Part shown: positions 52,832-61,498 of the stretch, piece after piece
Layout of the letters: every line of letters begins with the position of its first letter
Numbering within the stretch: position 1 is the first letter of the stretch
Origin: Flavobacteriales bacterium
GTDB taxonomy: Bacteria; Bacteroidota; Bacteroidia; Flavobacteriales; Flavobacteriaceae
Assembly: GCA_026996605.1 (NCBI GenBank)
Contig: JALWLE010000063.1
Location: forward strand, 1-64,000
Length of the DNA: 64,000 nucleotides
Direction: 5' to 3'
The notes under the pieces: model-generated
Database searches by the model: none
The model's input: only the letters and a program-made list of their open reading frames with translations
Told to the model about the DNA's origin: nothing
Position numbers and translations under genes: made by a program

Positions 52832-52926
52832 TATGTAAAATTTTGTATATTGCCAACAAAAGTAACGCTTTTATGTTAAAAAACATATCGATTTGTTTAT
52901 AAAAAATAACGACTTAAAGGTATCTT

Positions 52927-53481
52927 ATGAATTATTTTGATATAATTATCAGTATTATCTTGGTTTGGGCATTTTATTCCGGCTTTAAAAAAGGACTGGT
53001 TTATATGCTGTTTTCTTTCATTTCAATCATTGTCGGACTATATGCCGCTATTCATTTTTCCTATCTTACAATTGATAAATTAGGAACTTATCTTGATAAA
53101 GATCCGGCACAACTTAAAATTATAGCTTACATTTTAACTTTTATTATTGTTTTCGGCTTGTTGTATCTGATTGGAAAAATATTAGATAAGATTTTGTCTG
53201 CCATTGCGCTCGGCTTTGTTAATAAAATAGCCGGCGGCGCACTTTCTGTAGCTATCAAAGTGATTGTTATGAGTCTGTTTTTTTGGATATTTGATCAAGC
53301 CAATCAAATTTATCCGGTAGTCAAACCGGAAACACTTAATCAAAGTACGCTTTATAATCCAATCAAAGATTTATCTCCGGTCGTTCTTATCAATCTAAAA
53401 AATCTAAAAAACAACAAAATGCTTCAAAAAATCAAAGAAACAGATTTTAATTTACGACAACAACCGAAAGATAGTTTGTAA
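52927..53481 (+). CDS. CvpA-family membrane protein
   Basis: A 184-residue protein with four hydrophobic segments. The first 110 residues ('NYFDIIISIILVWAFYSGFKKGLVYMLFSFISIIVGLYAA' and 'GKILDKILSAIALGFVNKIAGGALS') are the CvpA/colicin V production signature. The C-terminal tail is short and cytoplasmic or periplasmic. Function in Bacteroidota is unknown. Confidence 0.9.
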   Translation: MNYFDIIISIILVWAFYSGFKKGLVYMLFSFISIIVGLYAAIHFSYLTIDKLGTYLDKDPAQLKIIAYILTFIIVFGLLYLIGKILDKILSAIALGFVNKIAGGALSVAIKVIVMSLFFWIFDQANQIYPVVKPETLNQSTLYNPIKDLSPVVLINLKNLKNNKMLQKIKETDFNLRQQPKDSL

Positions 53482-53613
53482 ATATTATCAGAATAAAATT
53501 CAAAGTTTTTTAAAAAAAATGCCAAATTGTCACTTGTTTTTGTTATCTTGTCAAAAAAGTTGATTTGGAAACAATTTTGATAGATTGCTAGTTGAAAACA
53601 AAAACAAAAGACT

Positions 53614-55509
53614 ATGATTTTAACAAAAAAGCATTTGAATATTCTCGAAGCAATATTCGACAGAAAACTTAACAGTATAGATGCCTTGGAAGTCTTAGAA
53701 GACGACCAAGATTTTTTATATTATGTACAATTGGAACAAATGGGATTGCTCCGCGAAGATGCCGACCGGTTCCATTTGACCTATCCCGGCATGATGCTTA
53801 TGGAAGCTTATCGCATGGCACAACTCAATGGTACCATGCCTGACATCAGTCAATATGATAATGATTTCAAATTTGTAGGCAGTCGTATTATTAATATGCT
53901 CTATACTGCCGAAATGTCTAAGGACAAAGTCAATGACATCATCCGTCCTAAACTGGAAAAACGCGGTATGGTCGTCAATGGGATGTTGAGCGAATTCGGC
54001 AAAAAAGTACTGGAAGTCTATGAAGAAGTGGAACCTTATTTTTATATCAACAAACCACTTCAAGAATTTTTGAAAAAAACTTTGGTCGGACCGGCACCTA
54101 AACGCGAATTGTTAGACGCCGACAAATTCCAAATCATGGAAAGCGAAGCATTGCGTTTGCTATCATTTTCTGCACCCGAAGGACATTATTACAATTTAAG
54201 TGGCGTGGGGCAACAAATTAGAGCGGCATTGCTCAAAGGAGCATTTTTCAAACCCATCACCCAAGAATATTTTGAAGCCTTATTTCAATTAGTTGCCGGT
54301 GGTGATATTGATGATGAACAGCTTAAACAAGATTTGATAGCGCAAGCTGTCATTGATGCCGACAACAATATTCTGCCGGCAGGTGAACATTTGTTACGTG
54401 CCGGTGATTTATATTTTCACGGCTTTTATGACGAACCCATGAGTATCGATATTGATGAAGTAGAGTTCGGCGTATTGGCAACCATTAAAGAAATCAATGA
54501 CGAAACTGTCAAGAATCCGGAATTTTTAGCAACAAAAGACAATATCAAATCCGAATTTATCGACAAAAAGTTTAAAGAAGCCCAAACTTTAAAAGAAAAA
54601 TGGGGTAGGCGGCTTAAAGAATTGCCAAAAATCAAACAAAAATATGTATCGGAATTAGAACAATCCAAAACTGCTGAAGAATGGTTTAACAAGGTTTATG
54701 ATTTTGATGCAGCTTTGTTCGGTTTACACGGTTTTCAGCTAATTGCAACTGAAGTTAAAGACGACAAAATGTATTATGTCTTGACTGATGACGGACAAAA
54801 AGTTTATGATATACTTAAAGACAGTCCGCGTGAAATTTCTGCAGAAGCCGTTAAAGCTATTACCATAGGACGACATGTCTTCTTTGCACCGGATGGACGT
54901 TGGGTTGAAAAAGCCAAAAAAGCCAAAACTATAGAAACCGCTCCAACCCCTACCGGCCGTTTCTTTGCCCGCTTGGCTTATAATAACAAAACACCTAACT
55001 TGACCAAATACGGTTTGGAAGTCATGCAACCACTCCCCTACACCACCGGCATGTACCTAAGTGATCTGATGACTTATCTTAAAGATTATGACCAAGACGA
55101 AGTCATTCAACTTTTGGAAAAATTAGATGCACGTGGTATCCTTAACTTTTTCCCTAACGATATGATTATGTTGACCGAAGCCGGTAAAAAAATCAAACAT
55201 GCCACTACCGGTATTGCAGGCAATATCAAATATCCCGTAACGCCTCACGTGATTGACGTGTTGCGTGCCTTAAAAGAAGTAGGTAGTTTGTATGTCAAAG
55301 AACGCAAAGTCCGTATCTTGCCCGATAATTGGAAAAAAGCTTTGAAATTACTTAAAATGGATATGGAAACTTTTGAAAATACCTTAACCCTTCTTCGTCG
55401 TGCCGGATATATCGGTAAAGACAGTGTGACTGAAAACGGTGTTTTATTGATTGAAGCAGCCGAAATGCTTGAAAATATTGACTACGATTGGACGGAAGTT
55501 GAAGTATAA
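53614..55509 (+). CDS. DUF505-like protein built from tandem winged-helix units
   Basis: A 631-residue soluble protein with no signal peptide or membrane segment. At least seven times it repeats the winged-helix turn [LV][ST]xxGxx[ILVM]: LTYPGMMLM (about 54), LSEFGKKVL (about 125), LSGVGQQIR (about 195), LTDDGQKVY (about 389), LTKYGLEVM (about 462), LTEAGKKIK (about 519) and VTENGVLLI (about 605). The C-terminal block 'YPVTPHVIDVLRALKEVG...LLRRAGYIG' and the length fit my memory of DUF505 (PF04458), a family I associate with archaea and thermophilic bacteria. A role on nucleic acid is suggested by the fold only. A strong terminator follows. Confidence 0.65.
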   Translation: MILTKKHLNILEAIFDRKLNSIDALEVLEDDQDFLYYVQLEQMGLLREDADRFHLTYPGMMLMEAYRMAQLNGTMPDISQYDNDFKFVGSRIINMLYTAEMSKDKVNDIIRPKLEKRGMVVNGMLSEFGKKVLEVYEEVEPYFYINKPLQEFLKKTLVGPAPKRELLDADKFQIMESEALRLLSFSAPEGHYYNLSGVGQQIRAALLKGAFFKPITQEYFEALFQLVAGGDIDDEQLKQDLIAQAVIDADNNILPAGEHLLRAGDLYFHGFYDEPMSIDIDEVEFGVLATIKEINDETVKNPEFLATKDNIKSEFIDKKFKEAQTLKEKWGRRLKELPKIKQKYVSELEQSKTAEEWFNKVYDFDAALFGLHGFQLIATEVKDDKMYYVLTDDGQKVYDILKDSPREISAEAVKAITIGRHVFFAPDGRWVEKAKKAKTIETAPTPTGRFFARLAYNNKTPNLTKYGLEVMQPLPYTTGMYLSDLMTYLKDYDQDEVIQLLEKLDARGILNFFPNDMIMLTEAGKKIKHATTGIAGNIKYPVTPHVIDVLRALKEVGSLYVKERKVRILPDNWKKALKLLKMDMETFENTLTLLRRAGYIGKDSVTENGVLLIEAAEMLENIDYDWTEVEV

Positions 55510-55527
55510 ATCAATAATTTAAAATAA

Positions 55528-55563
55528 CTAAAAAAGCTACCTTGTAACGGGTAGCTTTTTTAG
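55528..55563 (+). terminator. Intrinsic terminator of the DUF505-like gene
   Basis: CTAAAAAAGCTACC (55528-55541) and its exact complement (55550-55563) form a 14-bp stem with an 8-base loop and end in a T run. Confidence 0.88.
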
Positions 55564-55983
55564 TTTCAAATGTATCAAAACAAGAATACAAAAGAAAAAA
55601 GGGACCGTATCGATCTAAGTGGGTACTATATAATATCTCGAATAATAATGTTATCCCGTCAGTCGTCAGGATTATTTAATAAACTCCGTAGGGGTGAAAT
55701 TATATAAAAAGATAATCGCCATGATTATATAATTCTTGAACCTAATTTATTATTACCCATACAGAACAACATAGAGCCAGAAAAAATATAACTTTGAGAA
55801 AAAATTATTGATTTATTTTTAAATTTATAAATCAAAAAGTTGCATTTGGAATTGAACCCTCTGCTTTGAATTTTATGAACTAAAATTTTCATTTCATTTA
55901 TAATCATTGTATATTTGTTATTCTAATTTTAAAAAAGAAAATTAAATTTCCTTCAAATTCCTGACTCATAAAAAATTAATTAT
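55564..55983. other. 420-bp spacer without a gene
   Basis: AT-rich. It contains a degenerate CTCCGTAGGGGT block (about 55682-55693) related to the REP-like palindromes at 36.4 kb, and a tRNA T-arm-like GGAATTGAACCC (about 55847-55858) that has no tRNA around it. No supported gene or RNA. Confidence 0.5.
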
Positions 55984-56562
55984 ATGAAATTTCCCATTCT
56001 AGCATATGGACATCCGACCTTACGTAAGGTAGCTAAAGATATTTCTCCGGACTATCCAGATATTCAAAAATTGATAGACGAAATGTTTGAAGCCATGTAT
56101 GAATCCAGTGGTGTGGGGCTGGCTGCTCCACAAATTGGCAAGTCTATCCGACTGTTTGTCATAGATGCCGAACCTTTTGCCGAACTCTACAAAGACATGA
56201 CTGAGGTGCAAAAAGAACAATTAAAAGGCAAGCGTGTATTTATCAATGCTAAAATATTAGAAGAAACAGGTAAAGAATGGGCATTTACCGAAGGTTGTCT
56301 GAGTATTCCCGGAATAAATGAAGATGTAATCCGTCAAGAAAAGATAAAAATCAAATATCTCGATCGTGATTTTAAAGAACATATTGAAGAAATTGACGGA
56401 ATTCTTGCACGGGTTATTCAACACGAATATGATCATTTGGATGGTATTTTGTTTACTGATCATTTGAGCAGTTTTAAGAAACGACTTTTAAAACGCAAAC
56501 TGGAAAATATTTCAAAAGGGAAAGTTAATGTTGATTACCGGATGAAATTTCCTAAGAAGTAA
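55984..56562 (+). CDS. def: Peptide deformylase
   Basis: A 192-residue metalloenzyme that removes the formyl group from nascent proteins. Motif 1 GVGLAAPQIG (about 39-48), motif 2 EGCLSIPG (metal Cys, about 101-108) and motif 3 QHEYDHLDG (HExxH-type with two metal His, about 146-154) are complete. Spacing and length are those of the Bacteroidota enzyme. Confidence 0.97.
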   Translation: MKFPILAYGHPTLRKVAKDISPDYPDIQKLIDEMFEAMYESSGVGLAAPQIGKSIRLFVIDAEPFAELYKDMTEVQKEQLKGKRVFINAKILEETGKEWAFTEGCLSIPGINEDVIRQEKIKIKYLDRDFKEHIEEIDGILARVIQHEYDHLDGILFTDHLSSFKKRLLKRKLENISKGKVNVDYRMKFPKK

Positions 56563-56569
56563 CTAGTAG

Positions 56570-56634
56570 AATGATGAGAAATCTATTACGCTTGTATAAA
56601 GAGATTTCTCACTGCGTTCGAAATGACAATCATT
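56570..56634. repeat. Inverted-repeat element related to 16023-16096
   Basis: GAGAAATCT (56576-56584) pairs with AGATTTCTC (56602-56610), with outer ATGAT/ATCAT. Positions 56601-56628 share 27 of 28 bases with 16068-16095. Confidence 0.65.
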
Positions 56635-56721
56635 ATAATCCCGAATAAGCTCGCGAGAGAGAAATATTAATTGCTTTATAATGACAAGAAATCTAAAATC
56701 AAAACAATATTCCATAAATTC

Positions 56722-57870
56722 ATGAAACCATCCGGAAAAAAGCAAAACTTATTATACCTGATTTTATTATTCAACTTTTTACTTATCAATGCTTGTAAAC
56801 AATCAAGTAAACCACAAAAAAACACACAAACTTCATCAATATTCAAATACGCCCAACACATTCAAATCAAAAATTACGGCGAATACAAAATACTTAAAAT
56901 TACAGGTGCTTACCCCGGTGCTCCCGATTACAATTATGTTTTAAAAAAAACTAAAAAATCACTACCGGATAGTTTAAAATCTTACCAAGTCATCAATATC
57001 CCGTTAAAAAATATTGTCGTAACTTCAACTACACATTTGACCCCACTAAAAATTTTGGGTTTAAAAGCCAAGTTAATTGGTTTTCCAAACACCTCTTATA
57101 TTTCCGATACTGAATTTCGGAAATTGGTAAAAAACGGACAAATTAAAGAGCTTGGCAACGAGCGGCAAATCAATACCGAAAAACTATTGATGTTACATCC
57201 TGATTTATTAATGCAATTCAGTAGTGGTTCCGGACAAAATAGTGATGAAACATTTATCAAAAATAATATACCGGTACTTTACAATGCAGATTGGATGGAA
57301 CAAAACCCTTTGGGTAGAGCCGAATGGCTCAAAATTTTCGGTATTCTATTTAATAAAGAAAAATTAGCTGATAGTATTTTTAGTCAAATTGAAGCTCGCT
57401 ACATAAAAATTAAAAAACAAATAGATACGATTACTCAAAAACCTTTGGTGTTTCAAGGAGGGGTGTTTGGCGACAAGTGGTTTGTGCCGGGTGGACGTAG
57501 TTATGCGGCACAACTCATTAAAGATGCCGGTGGACAATACCTTTGGCAAAACGACACCCATAACGGTAGTATTACTCTAAATTTTGAAAATGTACTACTA
57601 CAACTACCCAAAGCTGATATATGGCTCAATCCCGGCATGTTGATAAGCAAGGAAGCTATCGCTAAAGAAATACCGGCTGCTAAAGATTTTAAATCTTTTA
57701 AAAACGGACGTATTTACACCTATAATTTAACCCGTGGTTCCGGTGGTGGTGTATTGTATTTTGAAGAATCTAATGCCTATCCTGACAGGGTACTGAGTGA
57801 TTTGTTTCACATTTTTCATCCGGAAAAATCGCCTCAACATCTGTATTATTATCGCAAAATTCCCCGATAA
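56722..57870 (+). CDS. ABC-transporter substrate-binding lipoprotein (siderophore/cobalamin class)
   Basis: A protein of 382 residues from the chosen ATG (MKPSGKKQN); an upstream ATG at 56671 adds 17 residues before the signal. Lipobox INAC follows the hydrophobic core. The domain 'NIVVTSTTHLTPLKILGLKAKLIGFPN...ELGNERQINTEKLLMLHPDLLMQF' is the N-lobe of class III (BtuF/FhuD-like) binding proteins, joined by a long helix to the C-lobe ('FVPGGRSYAAQLIKDAGGQYLW'). It would hand an iron chelate or corrinoid to an ABC importer; the permease and ATPase genes are not in the window. Confidence 0.88.
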   Translation: MKPSGKKQNLLYLILLFNFLLINACKQSSKPQKNTQTSSIFKYAQHIQIKNYGEYKILKITGAYPGAPDYNYVLKKTKKSLPDSLKSYQVINIPLKNIVVTSTTHLTPLKILGLKAKLIGFPNTSYISDTEFRKLVKNGQIKELGNERQINTEKLLMLHPDLLMQFSSGSGQNSDETFIKNNIPVLYNADWMEQNPLGRAEWLKIFGILFNKEKLADSIFSQIEARYIKIKKQIDTITQKPLVFQGGVFGDKWFVPGGRSYAAQLIKDAGGQYLWQNDTHNGSITLNFENVLLQLPKADIWLNPGMLISKEAIAKEIPAAKDFKSFKNGRIYTYNLTRGSGGGVLYFEESNAYPDRVLSDLFHIFHPEKSPQHLYYYRKIPR

Positions 57871-57901
57871 TGCCTCTGTACTAAATCATTTTTTTGAATA
57901 T

Positions 57902-57928
57902 TAAAAAAGCCACCCAAAAAGGTGGCTC
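57902..57928 (-). terminator. Intrinsic terminator of the cyclophilin-FKBP gene
   Basis: AGCCACC (57908-57914) pairs with GGTGGCT (57921-57927); the T run is on the minus strand. Confidence 0.8.
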
Positions 57929-57955
57929 ATTATAAAAATCAAAATTATTTATTCT

Positions 57956-58909
57956 TTATTCGGCTTTGACCAATTCTACATCAAAAATTAAATTGGCATT
58001 AGGCGGAATGACACCACCGGCGCCGGATTCACCGTAAGCCAAATAAGACGGAATTACAAATGTGGCTTTATCACCTTCTTCCAAAAGTTGAATACCTTCA
58101 TCCCAACCCGGAATTACATAACCCACTCCTATAGGAAACTCAATAGGTTCACCACGTCCGTAAGAATTGTCAAACACGGTACCATCAGCTAATTTGCCAA
58201 CGTAATGAACCGCTACATTTTTGCCTTTTTGCGGTTTTTTGCCACTATTACTCTTATGCGTGATTTTATACCGTAAGCCTGATTTGGTTTGTTCAAAACC
58301 CTCAGCTAATTTGTTTAAAGCCGCTTCTGCAGCCTCCTTAGCTTTTTGTTCTCTTTCAGCTTTGGCATTGTTAAACGCGGTAAAAGCTTCGGGTGCCTTA
58401 AATGCTTCGGCTTTATCTCCAACTCTAATGATTTCAATATTTTCTATTTTATCACCTTGTGCAATCTTATTCACAACATCTTGTCCTTCAACCACTTTTC
58501 CAAAAACCGTATGTTTTCCGTCTAACCAAGGTGTTGCTTCGTGTGTGATAAAAAACTGACTGCCGTTGGTACCCGGACCGGCATTAGCCATTGATAAGAC
58601 ACCTGCACTATCGTGTTTTAAATCGGGGTGAATTTCATCATCAAATTTATAACCCGGACCACCGGATCCTGTTCCGGTAGGGTCACCACCTTGAATCATA
58701 AAATTGTCAATAACACGATGAAAGGTCAAGCCGTCGTAATATTTTTTATCTTTATGTGCATCGGCAACTTCAGGATGATTCCCTTCAGCCAATGCTACAA
58801 AATTAGCAACGGTTCCGGGAGCTTTTTCATATTCTAAGTTGGCTAATATCTCGCCTTTATTTGTTTTGATTTTGGCATATAAGCCTTCGGGTAATTTTTT
58901 TGTATCCAT
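57956..58909 (-). CDS. Dual-family immunophilin: cyclophilin-FKBP fusion
   Basis: A 317-residue cytoplasmic peptidylprolyl isomerase combining two unrelated folds. Residues about 8-165 are a cyclophilin ('[20 protein letters not shown]' with catalytic Arg, 'GSQFFIT', '[12 protein letters not shown]'). A charged helical linker (about 170-205) joins it to an FKBP (about 207-317: '[19 protein letters not shown]', '[23 protein letters not shown]', '[23 protein letters not shown]'). Active-site residues of both halves are intact. Cyclophilin-first fusions (CFBP) have been described from Flavobacterium. Confidence 0.95.
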   Translation of the reverse strand: MDTKKLPEGLYAKIKTNKGEILANLEYEKAPGTVANFVALAEGNHPEVADAHKDKKYYDGLTFHRVIDNFMIQGGDPTGTGSGGPGYKFDDEIHPDLKHDSAGVLSMANAGPGTNGSQFFITHEATPWLDGKHTVFGKVVEGQDVVNKIAQGDKIENIEIIRVGDKAEAFKAPEAFTAFNNAKAEREQKAKEAAEAALNKLAEGFEQTKSGLRYKITHKSNSGKKPQKGKNVAVHYVGKLADGTVFDNSYGRGEPIEFPIGVGYVIPGWDEGIQLLEEGDKATFVIPSYLAYGESGAGGVIPPNANLIFDVELVKAE

Positions 58910-58925
58910 ATTGTTTATTTTTTAT

Positions 58926-58957
58926 TAAAAAGCCAAAGCGCATAAAGCGCCTTGGCT
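58926..58957 (-). terminator. Intrinsic terminator of the histone-fold gene
   Basis: AGCCAA-A-GCGC (58931-58941) pairs with GCGC-C-TTGGCT (58947-58957) with one mismatch; a T run follows on the minus strand. It separates the histone-fold gene from the immunophilin gene downstream. Confidence 0.75.
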
Positions 58958-58979
58958 GTAAATTAGTTTGAACATATCA

Positions 58980-59429
58980 TTACAATAGAGTTTCAAAAAT
59001 AACTTTAGCTCTTTCCCAATGTGCTGTTTGGGGATTTTTGAGTTTAGGTTCTAATGTTTTAAAGGTTTTGATTAAAGCCATTAAAATACCGCCGGCAATA
59101 TTAGGCAATTCTTGCTCAACATCTTCGCCAATAGCTAATTTTAATGGTGGCATTTTGGTAATTGCTTCCAAAATACCTTCCAAATCCAATTCTTCATTAA
59201 GCTCTCTAAACTCTTGAATTTGAGCTTCCAAACCTTCGGTAATTGGTAAATCTGTATACCATAATACATCTCTACCATTTAATGAAGCGTTTTTCATCCC
59301 CACAGTGAGTAATCTGTAAATGACTTCATTTGTAAAATCGTAAATTCTTCTTACATCTGATTTGTCAATGTCCAAACTACCTGCTTTTCTAAAAAAAGCT
59401 TCAAATTTTGATACTCCAATTAATGACAT
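58980..59429 (-). CDS. DUF1931 double histone-fold protein
   Basis: A 149-residue cytoplasmic protein. It matches, nearly end to end, the DUF1931 (PF09123) proteins I recall from Thermus and Aquifex, whose crystal structures show two histone folds in one chain: 'SKFEAFFRKAGSLDIDKSDVRR' (about 7-28), 'NASLNGRDVLWYTDLPITEGL' (about 47-67), 'IQEFRELNEELDLEGILEAI', 'LPNIAGGILMALIKTFK' and 'LKNPQTAHWERAKVIFETLL' at the end. The first fold spans about 5-67, the second about 82-149. Basic DNA-contacting residues are fewer than in archaeal histones, so DNA binding is not assured. It is monocistronic, with its own promoter and terminator. Confidence 0.88.
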   Translation of the reverse strand: MSLIGVSKFEAFFRKAGSLDIDKSDVRRIYDFTNEVIYRLLTVGMKNASLNGRDVLWYTDLPITEGLEAQIQEFRELNEELDLEGILEAITKMPPLKLAIGEDVEQELPNIAGGILMALIKTFKTLEPKLKNPQTAHWERAKVIFETLL

Positions 59430-59458
59430 ATTTTTCTAATTTTTTGATTAATATTCGG

Positions 59459-59489
59459 CAAAGATACGACAATATGAAGCTGATGTCAA
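59459..59489 (-). promoter_or_regulatory. Promoter of the histone-fold gene
   Basis: On the minus strand TTG (59487-59489), 20 bp, then TATCTTTG (59459-59466), followed by CC. This is close to the ideal Bacteroidota promoter; the start codon follows 29 bp later. Confidence 0.7.
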
Positions 59490-59530
59490 TTAATTACACC
59501 GATAAATGCATACAAATAATTGGAAAAAAA

Positions 59531-60565
59531 TCACTTGATATATTCCAAGCTAAAGCGCGTACCTTTTTCCAAATCCCGATTAACCTTTTTGCCTATAACT
59601 TCATTTAAATATTTAGGATGCAACCCAAAACCCGGACGTATTGATCTGACCAATTCTTCTGTAATAGTCGTGCCTTCGGGTATATCTTTTACTACGTAAA
59701 GTGACCGAGCAAACCGCCGGCTTTGTTGTGCTTTTTCAGATAAATCATAATCTACTTTTCCTAAAGCTTTTTCTGTTTGTCTGACGGCATCAACCATTTT
59801 TTTAAATTCTCGTTCGTCCAAGGAAAAACCGGCATCCGGACTGTCAATATTTTTGTTTAAAATCAAATGTTTTTCAATCACTTTTGCACCCAAAGCCGTA
59901 GCAACAACCGGTGCTAGTTCACCTCCGGTATGGTCAGATAGACCCGACAATACATCAAATCGCCTAGCCAAATCGGGTATCATCAACAAATTGGCATCGC
60001 TGATATCAGCCGGATATTGTGAAGATGTTTTCAATAAAACTATTTGATTATTACCTTGTAATCGACAAGTTTCTACAGCTAAAGCAATGTCTGCTTCGGT
60101 AGCAATTCCCGTAGAAATAATCACCGGTTTTTGTTTTGAAGCGACATATTCAATCAAAGGAATATCGGTAATTTCAAAACTGGCAATTTTATAAGCCGGT
60201 ACATCTAAACTTTCTAAAAAATCAACAGCCGTCTTATCAAATGGTGATGAAAAACATATCAAACTTTCTTCACGCGCAGTTTCAAACAAAGGTTGATGCC
60301 ATTCCCAAGGCAAATAGGCATTTTGATATAATTCATATAAAGTTTTACCATCCCAAATGGTACCTTTGATTTGAAAATCCGGTTTTTGACAGTCAATTGT
60401 GATGGTATCCGGGGTATAAGTTTGCAATTTTATGGCGTTGGCACCGGCACGTTTTGCCGCACGTATGGTTTCTTTGGCTATTTCCAAATCACCACCGTGA
60501 TTGGCTGACAATTCGGCAATAATAAAAACTCCGTCATTTAGCAAATCAAAATGTCCTATTTTCAT
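59531..60565 (-). CDS. pseI: Pseudaminic acid synthase (PseI; NeuB superfamily)
   Basis: A 344-residue enzyme condensing PEP with an N-acetylated hexose to a nine-carbon nonulosonic acid. NeuB TIM barrel (about 10-270): 'IIAELSANHGGDLEIAKE', 'GANAIKLQTYTPDTIT', 'SSPFDKTAVDFLE', 'YKIASFEITDIPLI', 'LSDHT', 'KVIEKHLIL'. C-terminal SAF (antifreeze-like) domain (about 285-340). The segment 'GTIWDGKTLYELYQNAYLPWEWH' and 'SSPFDKTAVDFLE' favour PseI over NeuB. The usual neighbouring pseB/C/F/G/H genes are not present. Confidence 0.87.
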   Translation of the reverse strand: MKIGHFDLLNDGVFIIAELSANHGGDLEIAKETIRAAKRAGANAIKLQTYTPDTITIDCQKPDFQIKGTIWDGKTLYELYQNAYLPWEWHQPLFETAREESLICFSSPFDKTAVDFLESLDVPAYKIASFEITDIPLIEYVASKQKPVIISTGIATEADIALAVETCRLQGNNQIVLLKTSSQYPADISDANLLMIPDLARRFDVLSGLSDHTGGELAPVVATALGAKVIEKHLILNKNIDSPDAGFSLDEREFKKMVDAVRQTEKALGKVDYDLSEKAQQSRRFARSLYVVKDIPEGTTITEELVRSIRPGFGLHPKYLNEVIGKKVNRDLEKGTRFSLEYIK

Positions 60566-60731
60566 TGGGTTATTTTTTGAACTCTATTATGAGTGATAAT
60601 CTTTAAAAACTAATCTATATCTATTTTGAACGAATGATAAGATAATGTATTCAATTTCTACAAAAATAAGCAAATAAAAAATACACAATAAATCTTTAAA
60701 ATTATTTGAAATTTATAAACAAATAAAACCT

Positions 60732-60739
60732 TATATTTG
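60732..60739 (+). promoter_or_regulatory. Putative -7 element of the BI-1-like gene
   Basis: TATATTTG fits TAnnTTTG, 17 bp before the start codon; TTTG at 60705-60708 is a possible -33 element with 23-bp spacing, slightly long. Confidence 0.5.
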
Positions 60740-60756
60740 TAACCAAAATTACGACT

Positions 60757-61455
60757 ATGGATCAACATAACAACATCTTAAATGTACCGGCTACTACATC
60801 AATAGAACGTGTGCAATTTTACAAAAAAACTTATCTCAATGTTGCTCTGGGCGTTTTGGCTTTTATCATTATTGAGTATATTTTCTTGCACTCAGCAACT
60901 ATCGTCAAATTTGCACTTTCTTTAACCCAAGGTAAAATGTGGCTGCTGATGTTAGGTGGTTTTATGTTGGCAACCACCTATGCCGAACGTATGGCAATCA
61001 GAAGTACCGATTTGAGAAAACAATATTTGGGATATTTGATTTACATCGTAGCAGAAGCTTTTATTTTCGTTCCTATATTATTGTTCGCATTAATTTACAC
61101 CAATAATGCAGAAGTTGTCAAACAAGCAGCTGTTTTAACCTTGAGCTTATTTACCGGTTTGAGTGCCGTCGTGCTTTTGACTAATAAAGATTTTTCTTTT
61201 TTACGTTCTGCTTTAACTATTGGCGGATTTATAGCCATGGGCTTGATTGCTGCCGGCATTTTATTCGGTTTTAATTTGGGCTTATGGTTTTCTGCAGGTA
61301 TGATTGTTTTGGCAGCCGGTAGTATCTTATATCAAACTTCTAATTTGGTTCATAAATACCGTACCGACCAATATGTTGCCGCTGCACTAGGACTGTTTGC
61401 TTCGTTAATGTTACTGTTTTGGTATATTCTTCGAATTTTGATGTCGCGTAAATAA
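60757..61455 (+). CDS. Bax inhibitor-1/YccA-like membrane protein
   Basis: A 232-residue protein with seven membrane helices after a polar N-terminus of about 25 residues. 'ERVQFYKKTYLNVALGVLAFIIIEY' and the C-terminal 'ILYQTSNLVHKY...YVAAALGLFASLMLLFWYILRIL' match the BI-1 (Bax1-I) family, although the usual Asp in 'YDTQ' is replaced (YQTS). Bacterial members have been proposed as pH-sensitive calcium leak channels or as FtsH modulators. Confidence 0.85.
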   Translation: MDQHNNILNVPATTSIERVQFYKKTYLNVALGVLAFIIIEYIFLHSATIVKFALSLTQGKMWLLMLGGFMLATTYAERMAIRSTDLRKQYLGYLIYIVAEAFIFVPILLFALIYTNNAEVVKQAAVLTLSLFTGLSAVVLLTNKDFSFLRSALTIGGFIAMGLIAAGILFGFNLGLWFSAGMIVLAAGSILYQTSNLVHKYRTDQYVAAALGLFASLMLLFWYILRILMSRK

Positions 61456-61498
61456 TTAAGTGTTTTTAAGATTAATATTCTACTTATAAACTGTGAAT

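Noticed and set aside
55845-55885. Possible tRNA (T-arm-like GGGTTCAATTCC on the minus strand)
   Set aside because: No acceptor stem, D-arm or anticodon arm can be built around it, and no CCA or discriminator context is present.
55725-55907. 60-codon minus-strand frame upstream of def
   Set aside because: No signal, motif or promoter; AT-rich spacer of low complexity.
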